Assembly: GCA_947452875.1 (NCBI GenBank)
Contig: CANGEZ010000120.1
Location: 1-6,652 of the forward strand
Direction of reading: 5' to 3'
Source: Chitinophagaceae bacterium
GTDB taxonomy: Bacteria; Bacteroidota; Bacteroidia; Chitinophagales; Chitinophagaceae
Length of the DNA stretch: 6,652 nt
Shown: piece by piece, positions 1 through 5,430 of the stretch
Layout of the letters: each line of letters starts with the position of its first letter
Numbering within the stretch: the stretch's first letter is position 1
Notes under the pieces: generated by a model
What the model was told of the DNA's origin: nothing
What the model saw: the letters and a program-made list of their open reading frames with translations, nothing else
The model's database searches: none
Position numbers and translations under genes: made by a program

Positions 1-363
1 TTCAATGTTTTTGACATAAGCAGGAGGTGTTTCAGTTTTTTGATGATTCAGAAAATAAACAATTCCTAATCCCAAAATTCCAATAACAACTGCCGCAGCT
101 GCGATTTTTAAATAAAAGAAGTTTTTTTGTATTGACACAACCGAAGAAGCCGTGTTGATTTTCGATAATATCCTATTGGGTAATGTTTCAAAATAGTCTT
201 CAGGGATTTCATTTGTGGGAGCGTCTTCAATGTTTTTCAATAAGGAAATTGGCATTTCTTCAAAATATCCTTCAGGTGCCTTATAAACATGGGTAAACGC
301 AATTTTTGCGAGTTCGGGACTCAATTCATCTAGTTCTTTTTGTATTTCCTGATTTTTTCGCAT
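1..363 (-). CDS. Probable membrane anti-sigma factor, partial (C-terminal part beyond left edge)
   Basis: An open frame of 121 codons runs from ATG at 363-361 off the left edge without a stop. The visible protein has a charged cytoplasmic N-terminus with two copies of a short motif, APEGYFEEMP (residues 29-38) and IPEDYFETLP (53-62). A single hydrophobic helix at about 84-105 (YLKIAAAAVVIGILGLGIVYFL region) follows, and the rest should be periplasmic. Its place 32 bp downstream of an ECF sigma gene on the same strand, plus the cytoplasm-helix-periplasm layout, suggests it sequesters that sigma factor at the inner membrane. Similar P-E-x-YF-E-x-(L/M)-P segments are common in small Bacteroidota proteins encoded after ECF sigma genes. 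No zinc-binding HxxxCxxC motif and no FecR-like sequence is visible in this part. The start is the first ATG after the sigma stop; no convincing Shine-Dalgarno sequence precedes it. The anti-sigma role is inferred mainly from context. Confidence 0.72.
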   Translation of the reverse strand, partial: MRKNQEIQKELDELSPELAKIAFTHVYKAPEGYFEEMPISLLKNIEDAPTNEIPEDYFETLPNRILSKINTASSVVSIQKNFFYLKIAAAAVVIGILGLGIVYFLNHQKTETPPAYVKNIE

Positions 364-395
364 GGTTTCTATAGACTTACCTTTAAGTTTTATGT

Positions 396-947
396 TTAAT
401 GATTTAAAATATAGTCCTCAATTTTTTTTACCGCATGATGATAACTTGCTTTGAGTGCGCCTTCACTGGTTTGCAATACCTTGCTCATTTCTTGGTAAGG
501 CATTTCATCATAATATCTCAAATTGAAAACAATCCTTTGTTTTTCGGGTAATCTTTGCATGGCTATCTGCAACTTCCATTCCAATTTATTGGGATCGAAA
601 TATTTATCTGCTTGAATTTTGTTGATCATGATACCTTCATCATCATTCAGAGAAATGGCTCTTCTTTTTTTCTGTTGTTCGAGAAATGTAAGACATTCAT
701 TTGTGGCAATTCTGTAAAGCCAAGTATATAACTGCGAATCTTCTCTGAAACTATCTAAGTACTTCCACACTTTGATAAACATATTTTGAAGTACGTCATT
801 GGCATCTTCATGGTCAACGACCATTCTTCTGATATGCCAATATAGTTTTTCTTGATATTTTTTGATGATTTGAGTAAAGGGTACTTCCTTATTAGTAGCA
901 TTCTTAAACTGAAAAACCAATTCGTTATCATCTGGAAATATAGCCAT
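396..947 (-). CDS. ECF-family RNA polymerase sigma factor (sigma-70 regions 2 and 4)
   Basis: This 183-aa protein has the two-domain layout of extracytoplasmic-function sigma factors and no regions 1 or 3. Region 2 spans about residues 25-92, with the core-binding and -10-recognition stretch DHEDANDVLQNMFIKVWK and the following YTWLYRIATNECLTFL segment. Region 4 spans about 123-176: LPEKQRIVFNLRYYDEMPYQ leads into a helix-turn-helix (SKVLQTSEGALKASYHHAVKKI) that would read the -35 element. Length is normal for the group. It directs RNA polymerase to a specialised promoter set that cannot be named from sequence. The gene downstream on the same strand is a likely membrane anti-sigma factor, so the pair is probably cotranscribed and the sigma held inactive until a cell-envelope signal. 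The start codon is preceded by a T-rich stretch with no Shine-Dalgarno sequence, as is usual in Bacteroidota. The 103 bp upstream carry no consensus TTG/TAnnTTTG promoter. Confidence 0.93.
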   Translation of the reverse strand: MAIFPDDNELVFQFKNATNKEVPFTQIIKKYQEKLYWHIRRMVVDHEDANDVLQNMFIKVWKYLDSFREDSQLYTWLYRIATNECLTFLEQQKKRRAISLNDDEGIMINKIQADKYFDPNKLEWKLQIAMQRLPEKQRIVFNLRYYDEMPYQEMSKVLQTSEGALKASYHHAVKKIEDYILNH

Positions 948-949
948 AA

Positions 950-998
950 GGAAAAATAAATAAAGCCCGCTTCAGACTATGATTTATGCATAGGGTTT
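950..998 (-). terminator. Weak candidate terminator after the transketolase gene
   Basis: On the minus strand, AAACCC (998-993) can pair with GGGcTTT (968-962, one bulged C). A nested CTATG/CATAG stem (993-989 with 981-977) competes for the inner bases. A T-rich run (ATTTATTTTT) follows. The position between the transketolase stop and the sigma start fits a terminator, but the stem is imperfect and the loop long. This is a low-confidence call. Confidence 0.25.
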
Positions 999-1012
999 AA
1001 GTATCTAAAAAT

Positions 1013-1048
1013 CCATTATCCAGCCTATCCAGCTTATCTAGCCTATCC
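1013..1048. repeat. 9-bp tandem repeat, three good copies plus one degenerate copy
   Basis: On the plus strand the units are AGCCTATCC (1022-1030), AGCTTATCT (1031-1039) and AGCCTATCC (1040-1048). A degenerate fourth unit, CCATTATCC, lies at 1013-1021 and matches 5 of 9 positions. The first and third units are identical; the second differs at two positions. The array starts three bases after the transketolase TAG stop (minus strand) and lies upstream of the sigma factor. In the transketolase frame it stays open past the TAG and would read G-D-R-L-D-K-L-D-R-L-D-N-G-F-L-D-T before a TAA at 999-997. Its function is unknown. Confidence 0.75.
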
Positions 1049-1050
1049 CC

Positions 1051-2007
1051 CTACTTTTTCCTCCCCATCGCACGTTCAGCCGCCGCCGCTATATTCGCAG
1101 CATCCAATCCGTATTTCACCAATAATTCTGCAGGTTTTCCGCTTTCGCCAAAAGTATCTTTTGTGCCAATAAATTCCTGAGGTACAGGACATGCTGTGGC
1201 TGCAATTTGGGCAATCGAATCTCCCAATCCGCCGATGATATTGTGCTCTTCAGCCGAAACTGCACATCCGGTTTTTTGAATGGATTTCAACACGGCTTCT
1301 TTATCGATGGGTTTGATAGTATGAATATTAATCACATCTGCTGTAATACCTTTAGCTTCAAGAATTCTGGCTGCTTCTACAGCAAGCCATACCATATGAC
1401 CACAGGCAAAAATGGAAACATCATTTCCTTCGCTTAAAACTTGTGCTTTTCCGATAACAAAATCTTCTTCTTTTGTGAATATAGGCCATACCGGACGTCC
1501 AAAACGGAGATAAACAGGTCCTTCGAATTTGGCAATTGCTTTTGTTGCTGCTTTGGTTTGATTATAATCAGCAGGAACAATTACGGTCATTCCAGGAAGC
1601 ATTTTCATCATGCCAATATCTTCAAGAATTTGATGAGTAGCGCCGTCTTCTCCCAAGGTAAGACCTGCATGAGAAGCACAAATTTTTACATTTTTTCCGC
1701 TATATACAACACTTTGTCTGATTTGATCGTAAACTCTCCCGGTAGAAAAATTAGCGAATGTGGTTGTGAAAGGAATTTTACCACCAATGGTTAATCCTGC
1801 AGCAACACCAATCATGTTCGCTTCTGCAATACCGCACTGGATAAACCTTTCAGGAAATTCTTTAATGAAGCCATTGAGTTTTAAGGAACCGGCCAAATCT
1901 GCTGTTAAGGCGATAATATTTTCATTTTCTCTTGCAGCTTCTAGGATGCCGTCTCCGAATCCGCTTCTGGTATCTTTATTTCCTGATGATTGTATTGATG
2001 AAAGCAT
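1051..2007 (-). CDS. Transketolase, C-terminal half (pyrimidine-binding and C-terminal domains)
   Basis: The 318-aa protein corresponds to the second half of a classical transketolase, the thiamine-diphosphate enzyme of the non-oxidative pentose phosphate pathway that moves two-carbon ketol units between sugar phosphates. The pyrimidine-binding domain is at about 10-178. It includes the KDTRSGFGDG start (R14), GIAEANMIGVAAG with the conserved catalytic Glu (E62) that contacts the cofactor aminopyrimidine, and SHAGLTLGEDGATHQ with His113 and His125 spaced as in yeast transketolase H469/H481. VYLRFGRP carries a likely phosphate-binding Arg168. The C-terminal transketolase domain (about 190-310) includes ACGHMVWLAVEAA and SAEEHNIIGGLGD. 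The diphosphate-binding domain (GDG...N motif) is absent, so activity requires a separate N-terminal chain, which is not encoded in this window. The gene lies 9 bp after galE and is probably translationally coupled to it. The split arrangement is common in Bacteroidota, but the halves are usually adjacent. Confidence 0.93.
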   Translation of the reverse strand: MLSSIQSSGNKDTRSGFGDGILEAARENENIIALTADLAGSLKLNGFIKEFPERFIQCGIAEANMIGVAAGLTIGGKIPFTTTFANFSTGRVYDQIRQSVVYSGKNVKICASHAGLTLGEDGATHQILEDIGMMKMLPGMTVIVPADYNQTKAATKAIAKFEGPVYLRFGRPVWPIFTKEEDFVIGKAQVLSEGNDVSIFACGHMVWLAVEAARILEAKGITADVINIHTIKPIDKEAVLKSIQKTGCAVSAEEHNIIGGLGDSIAQIAATACPVPQEFIGTKDTFGESGKPAELLVKYGLDAANIAAAAERAMGRKK

Positions 2008-2016
2008 ATTGATAAA

Positions 2017-3045
2017 TTATTTGGATGTATTGTTGGCTAATTTTTTTTCCCAATTCCAAGCAGTAAGCATCATGTCTTCAAGGTTGTATGCAGGATTCCA
2101 ACCTAAAACCTGTTTTGCTTTTTCGTTGTTTGCATAAATGCCGATGATGTCTCCTGCTCTGCGTCCTGAAATAGTATAATTTAATTTTTGTGCACTAACT
2201 TTTTCAAATGTGTTGATGACCTCAAGTACTGTGTATCCGTTACCGGTACCCAGATTGAATATCTCGCAATTGGTTTTGTTTTTTTCCGCGATAAGAAAAT
2301 CCAATGCTAGCGTGTGTGCGTGAGCGATATCGGATACATGAATGTAATCTCTTACACAAGAACCATCTCTTGTCGGATAATCGTTGCCGTAAACTTGCAT
2401 TTGAGACAGTTTGCCAATTGCGGTTTGGGTGATGGCAGGCACAAGATTTGCAGGTCTGCCTATAGGGATTTCACCGATTTCTCCTGAAGGATGCGCTCCA
2501 ACTGGATTGAAATACCTTAATAAGATAGATTGAATGTGATTGCTATTAGCCGTTTGTTGTACAATTTCTTCTCCCATTTGCTTGGTAGAACCATAAGGAG
2601 ATTCCGCTTTTTTCATTGGGGATTCTTCTGTAACCGGACTGCTATCCGGATTGCCATAAACCGTACATGAAGAAGAAAACACAAAATTAGGCACTCCAAA
2701 TTCTTCACAACAACGAAGGATATTAATTAAAGAATTCAGGTTGTTATAATAATAAAGAAGTGGATTTTCAACAGATTCTCCCACGGCCTTGTAAGCGGCA
2801 AAATGGATGATACCGATGATATCTGGATTTTCCTGAAAGATAGCATGCGCGTCATCAAATATGCAAAGATCTACGTGATAATTTTTTATTTTCCTTCCGA
2901 TAATTTTTTCAACACCTTCTAAAATTTCCAGATTGCTACGACTATTATTATCAGCTGAAATAACTTCATAGCCATGTTGAACCAGGTCCACAATAGTGTG
3001 AGAGCCAATATAACCGCAACCACCGGTAACCAGAATTTTTTTCAT
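2017..3045 (-). CDS. galE: UDP-glucose 4-epimerase (extended SDR family)
   Basis: The 342-aa protein interconverts UDP-glucose and UDP-galactose in the cytoplasm (Leloir pathway; precursor supply for surface polysaccharide) using tightly bound NAD. The Rossmann nucleotide-binding motif TGGCGYIGSH is at residues 7-16, with an acidic residue at D32 for the NAD ribose. The active-site segment SSSCTVYG (124-131, catalytic Ser126) is followed by YGSTK, with catalytic Tyr151 and Lys155. The substrate region contains RYFNPVGAHPSGEIGE (177-192), RDGSCVRDYIHV (226-237) and GRRAGDI (294-300), which bind UDP-sugar in the family. Length matches typical GalE (about 338-345 aa). The residue aligned with E. 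coli Tyr299 is Ile303, which may widen the sugar pocket. The gene is first in a likely two-gene unit with the transketolase half 9 bp downstream. No Shine-Dalgarno sequence precedes the ATG. Confidence 0.96.
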   Translation of the reverse strand: MKKILVTGGCGYIGSHTIVDLVQHGYEVISADNNSRSNLEILEGVEKIIGRKIKNYHVDLCIFDDAHAIFQENPDIIGIIHFAAYKAVGESVENPLLYYYNNLNSLINILRCCEEFGVPNFVFSSSCTVYGNPDSSPVTEESPMKKAESPYGSTKQMGEEIVQQTANSNHIQSILLRYFNPVGAHPSGEIGEIPIGRPANLVPAITQTAIGKLSQMQVYGNDYPTRDGSCVRDYIHVSDIAHAHTLALDFLIAEKNKTNCEIFNLGTGNGYTVLEVINTFEKVSAQKLNYTISGRRAGDIIGIYANNEKAKQVLGWNPAYNLEDMMLTAWNWEKKLANNTSK

Positions 3046-3168
3046 TAGTTAAATGACTTTATTAGAGCTGGAAAGAAATGCAATCAGAGTGATTTCTTTA
3101 ATAAAATTTTCTCCTCCCGCAAAGAAAGTAAAAAACAATGATGAAGCTGAAACTTTATAGGTATATTT
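3046..3168. other. Intergenic region between pit and galE (123 bp)
   Basis: This AT-rich spacer separates the end of pit from the start of galE. It contains the inverted repeat at 3072-3099 and, on the minus strand, a GGGAGGAG purine run around 3114-3121 that is not followed by any usable start codon. A one-mismatch -7-like element TTTCTTTG (minus strand, about 3123-3130) lies just upstream of that run, but no TTG was found at suitable spacing. A galE promoter is possible but unproven, and cotranscription with pit cannot be excluded. Confidence 0.5.
3072..3099 (-). terminator. Inverted repeat, possible terminator of the phosphate operon
   Basis: AAAGAAAT (3072-3079) and ATTTCTTT (3092-3099) form a perfect 8-bp inverted repeat around a 12-nt loop. 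Inside it, AATCA (3082-3086) and TGATT (3090-3094) form an alternative 5-bp stem around GAG. It lies 70-97 bases beyond the pit stop codon and 27 bp before the galE start. The stem is almost all A-U and no long T run follows on the minus strand, so an efficient intrinsic terminator is uncertain. It could be a leader structure for galE instead. Confidence 0.35.
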
Positions 3169-4386
3169 TTACAAGTGAGGGTAAAAATAATGAACGATCA
3201 CATAAAACAAAGCTGCCAGTAAACCACTGATTGGAATGGTAAGAATCCATGCCCACAAAAGATTAACCGTAACGCCCCATCTTACCGCAGACAATCTCTT
3301 GGTAGCTCCTACACCAATAATAGAACCTGTAATGGTATGTGTAGTACTTACAGGTATTTTCATGGCTTCGGTTAAAAACAAAGTAATGGCACCTGCTGTT
3401 TCAGCGGCAACACCTTCAAATGGTGTTACTTTGGTGATTTTGGTTCCCATTGTTTTTACAATTTTCCAACCACCACTCATAGTTCCTAAAGCAATGGCTG
3501 CATAACAAGCCAGTGGAACCCACCAAACCATATGATCAAGACTGTAAACACTCGGGTTATAGGCAATTAATGCGGCCATAATAATACCCATTACTTTTTG
3601 GGCATCATTACCACCATGACCAATACTAAAAGCAGCAGATGAAACAAGTTGTAATCTCTTAAACCATGCATTGGCATTATGGGCATTGAGTCCATTCAAA
3701 AACAAGGTAAAACTAGCCATAATCACAAGTATACTGGATAGCAACAACCATTTAAAATTGGAAGCTGTGAAAATAATTTTCATTGGATAACTGGAAAAAT
3801 GAGTTTTAAGTTTTGAAGGATCTGTAACCAGATTATTTCTCAAAAACAGAAACACGCCAATAAAAACCAATAAGGCAATAATTTTTGGCATCCATCCTTT
3901 CTTAAATGAATGAATAAACCAAAGTGATATGATGAACGCGATAATCATACCGATAATTGGTGCCAGCAGTATAAAAGAAATCGTTTTTAAAATAGGTTCA
4001 GAGTTGATAGCCGCAAACCCACGATAAGCAATAGCAGCACCAGCAAATGCACCAATCAATGCGTGTGATGAAGATGAAGGAATACCAAACCACCAGGTAA
4101 ATAAATTCCAAAATATGGCTGATAACAATCCTGAAAAAATGACTAAAAGCATTTCATGTCCAGAAACAATTTCAGGCTTAACTGTTTTGGCTATAGTGTT
4201 GGCAACACCATGGTCTTTGAAAATAAAATAAGCAACAAAATTGAATAACGCAGCCCAAACAACAGCTTGACCTGGAGTTAATACTTTTGTTGAAACAACA
4301 GTTGCGATAGAATTAGCTGCATCATGAAATCCGTTGATATAATCAAACAGAAGCGCTAAAGCAATAATGACGATAAGAAAACTCAT
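3169..4386 (-). CDS. pit: PiT-family inorganic phosphate transporter
   Basis: The 405-aa, highly hydrophobic inner-membrane protein belongs to the PiT family, whose members import inorganic phosphate (often as metal-phosphate) driven by H+ or Na+. The two inverted signature halves are both present. The N-terminal one is DYINGFHDAANSIATVVSTK (residues 15-34, with D15, N18, D22 and N25) and the C-terminal one is SIGHGGNDAQKVMGI (254-268). The paired re-entrant-type motifs are GIPSSSSHALIGAFAG (101-116) and IPVSTTHTITGSIIG (344-358). Roughly ten hydrophobic segments are visible, with a central polar stretch near 184-210. Length is in the short bacterial range of the family. It follows a DUF47/PhoU-like gene by 47 bp on the same strand, the usual pairing for PiT permeases. 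No Shine-Dalgarno sequence precedes the ATG, and no separate promoter was found in the 47-bp gap. Transport of sulfate or another anion is less likely given the neighbour. Confidence 0.95.
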   Translation of the reverse strand: MSFLIVIIALALLFDYINGFHDAANSIATVVSTKVLTPGQAVVWAALFNFVAYFIFKDHGVANTIAKTVKPEIVSGHEMLLVIFSGLLSAIFWNLFTWWFGIPSSSSHALIGAFAGAAIAYRGFAAINSEPILKTISFILLAPIIGMIIAFIISLWFIHSFKKGWMPKIIALLVFIGVFLFLRNNLVTDPSKLKTHFSSYPMKIIFTASNFKWLLLSSILVIMASFTLFLNGLNAHNANAWFKRLQLVSSAAFSIGHGGNDAQKVMGIIMAALIAYNPSVYSLDHMVWWVPLACYAAIALGTMSGGWKIVKTMGTKITKVTPFEGVAAETAGAITLFLTEAMKIPVSTTHTITGSIIGVGATKRLSAVRWGVTVNLLWAWILTIPISGLLAALFYVIVHYFYPHL

Positions 4387-4433
4387 AAATTAATTTTGGC
4401 AGATACTCTTAAATTGTAAATCCTGAATTAAGA

Positions 4434-5081
4434 TTACGCGTACTTGATGATAATAGATTCAATCACATTTGCAGCATCTTCACATTTATCAGTTACGATT
4501 TCCATAATCTGATAAATTTCTCTTTTCTTGATCACTTCTTTTGCATCAGGTTCTGTAGCGAAAAGTCTTTCAATGCTCATGTCAAAAATATCATCTCCCT
4601 GGTTTTCAATGCTATTGATGGCAACTAATGCATCCGTGATTTGACGCATGTTTTTCATATTACGCAACTCAGTAACGGCCTTGTGTACCTGAATACAACC
4701 CAATGCAATTAAATCGGCCATTTTTTGAATGCCAATATCATTTGGATCAACATGATAAAAATTTATCTTTTTGGCAGAAGCATAAATATAATCTGCAATG
4801 TCATCCAAAGAATTAGCTAGATAGTGAATATCTTCTCTGTCAAATGGAGTAATGAAATTTTTACCCAATTCAGTAAATATCTGGTGGGTATAATCGTCGT
4901 TGATATGCTCCATGTCTTCAACTTCTTTAATCAGTTTTACACGCTGTTCAAAATCTGGTTCACTGACTACTTCTTTCAATTTTGCACCCATTTTTACAAG
5001 TACTTCCGATACATTTTCAAATAGTTGGTAAAATACCCTGTCTTTGGGAAGAAAAATCTTTAGAATTGTGTTGAATGCCAT
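4434..5081 (-). CDS. DUF47 / PhoU-like protein, accessory to the Pit transporter
   Basis: The 215-aa cytoplasmic, mostly helical protein matches the DUF47 (PhoU-like) family. It begins with MAFNTILKIFLPKDRVFYQLF and contains two acidic helical regions that resemble PhoU metal-binding repeats: EVEDMEHINDDY (53-64) with ITPFDREDIHYLANSLDDIADY (77-98), and SIENQGDDIFDMSIERLF (157-174) with EIVTDKCEDAANVIESIIIKY (194-214). Family members form metal-bridged helical bundles and are typically encoded directly before a pit gene, where they are thought to modulate phosphate transport. Here pit starts 47 bp downstream. A strong Bacteroidota-type promoter lies just upstream at 5127-5099, giving a leader of only about a dozen bases. 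It is not a canonical PhoU of the Pst system: no pst genes are present and the length fits DUF47. Its precise biochemical role is inferred from the family. Confidence 0.92.
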   Translation of the reverse strand: MAFNTILKIFLPKDRVFYQLFENVSEVLVKMGAKLKEVVSEPDFEQRVKLIKEVEDMEHINDDYTHQIFTELGKNFITPFDREDIHYLANSLDDIADYIYASAKKINFYHVDPNDIGIQKMADLIALGCIQVHKAVTELRNMKNMRQITDALVAINSIENQGDDIFDMSIERLFATEPDAKEVIKKREIYQIMEIVTDKCEDAANVIESIIIKYA

Positions 5082-5098
5082 GGTCGTAATATTTTATG

Positions 5099-5127
5099 CA
5101 AAAATAGAATTTTAGTTTTTGGCTCAA
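5099..5127 (-). promoter_or_regulatory. Bacteroidota-type promoter for the DUF47-pit operon
   Basis: On the minus strand, TTG (5127-5125) is followed after exactly 18 bases by TATTTTTG (5106-5099). This matches the -33 TTG / -7 TAnnTTTG consensus of the primary sigma factor in Bacteroidota. Transcription would start near 5092-5094, leaving about 11-13 nt before the ATG at 5081. No repeat array like the one before the receptor gene is seen here. Confidence 0.72.
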
Positions 5128-5333
5128 TTTTTCATCTATTAATTTTTGATGAACAATTCAAAATTCAAAAACTCCGCTAAGAAACTCTATTTTATTCATA
5201 TAAAGCCTTTTTTATGTCAGTTTCTTAACAATCAAAATGGCATCTCTTTCGGAATAAAAAATGTTTAATTTTAGCTGTAATTCAGAATGGCATTGATTTT
5301 TAGAAGATTGTGAAGTTGATATTTTTAAATCGC

Positions 5334-5399
5334 TTAACAATTTAGTAACATTAAGGTAATATTTACATAACGTTTAGTTTACATTCCATTAATATTTAA
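5334..5399 (+). promoter_or_regulatory. Six 11-bp-phased direct repeats resembling a Pho box array
   Basis: Seven-base cores begin exactly every 11 bp: TTAACAA (5334), GTAACAT (5345), GTAATAT (5356), ATAACGT (5367), TTTACAT (5378) and TTAATAT (5389). Column agreement is T at position 2 in 6/6, A at position 3 in 5/6, A at position 4 in 6/6, C at position 5 in 4/6 (otherwise T), A at position 6 in 5/6 and T at position 7 in 5/6. The base after each core is T in all six. Three cores fit the Bacillus PhoP box TT(A/C/T)A(C/T)A and the others differ by one base. PhoB of enterobacteria also binds 7-bp cores with 4-bp spacers. The array ends 4 bp before the receptor's -7-like element, a position suited to activation. 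Pho-regulator binding is inferred; AT-richness could mimic part of the pattern. Confidence 0.55.
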
Positions 5400-5411
5400 G
5401 TAGTCACTTTG
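5378..5411 (+). promoter_or_regulatory. Candidate activator-dependent promoter of the TonB-dependent receptor
   Basis: TCACTTTG (5404-5411) matches the TAnnTTTG -7 element except at one fixed position, and would start transcription near 5416-5418, about 14 nt before the ATG. No TTG lies at 17-23 bp upstream. The nearest equivalent is TTTA (5378-5381), which is part of the fifth repeat core. A weak -33 region overlapped by regulator repeats is typical of promoters that need an activator. Confidence 0.45.
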
Positions 5412-5421
5412 CGTCAAACTT

Positions 5422-5426
5422 AAGGA
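5422..5426 (+). promoter_or_regulatory. Shine-Dalgarno-like ribosome-binding site for the receptor gene
   Basis: AAGGA lies 4 bases before the ATG at 5431 and supports that start, which is also followed directly by a signal peptide. The spacing is slightly short. The minus-strand genes with a complete start region in the window lack a comparable site. Confidence 0.5.
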
Positions 5427-5430
5427 ACGC

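Larger units (their letters stand above)
5082..5430. promoter_or_regulatory. Divergent intergenic region (349 bp) between the phosphate operon and the TonB receptor
   Basis: No coding sequence is supported here. From left to right it holds the leader and promoter of the DUF47-pit operon (about 5082-5127, minus strand), an AT-rich central part (about 5130-5330), then the six-unit 11-bp repeat array (5334-5399), a -7-like element (5404-5411) and a ribosome-binding site (5422-5426) for the plus-strand receptor. The central part contains one isolated exact copy (5224-5232) of the 9-mer CTTAACAAT, which recurs at the start of the array (5333-5341). It also has two copies of ATGGCAT (5238-5244, 5287-5293). 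No strong hairpin or small-RNA signature was recognised in the centre. Confidence 0.7.

Noticed and set aside
1..947. FecI/FecR-type iron-signalling pair acting on the TonB receptor
   Set aside because: The anti-sigma protein shows no FecR-like sequence in the visible part. The receptor is more than 4 kb away on the other strand, and after the signal peptide it carries a carboxypeptidase-regulatory-like domain rather than a secretin/STN signalling domain.
1207..2137. Several plus-strand open frames opposite the transketolase and galE genes
   Set aside because: They are overprinted on strongly conserved minus-strand genes, have low-complexity or atypical composition, and have no upstream signals.
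4387..4433. Separate promoter for pit in the 47-bp gap
   Set aside because: No TTG/TAnnTTTG pair is present; the gap fits cotranscription with the DUF47 gene.
5160..5330. Possible second promoter or small RNA in the central intergenic part
   Set aside because: TATTTTTA at 5320-5327 has a TTG only at 24-bp spacing, and no stable hairpin with a T run was found. The composition is simply AT-rich.
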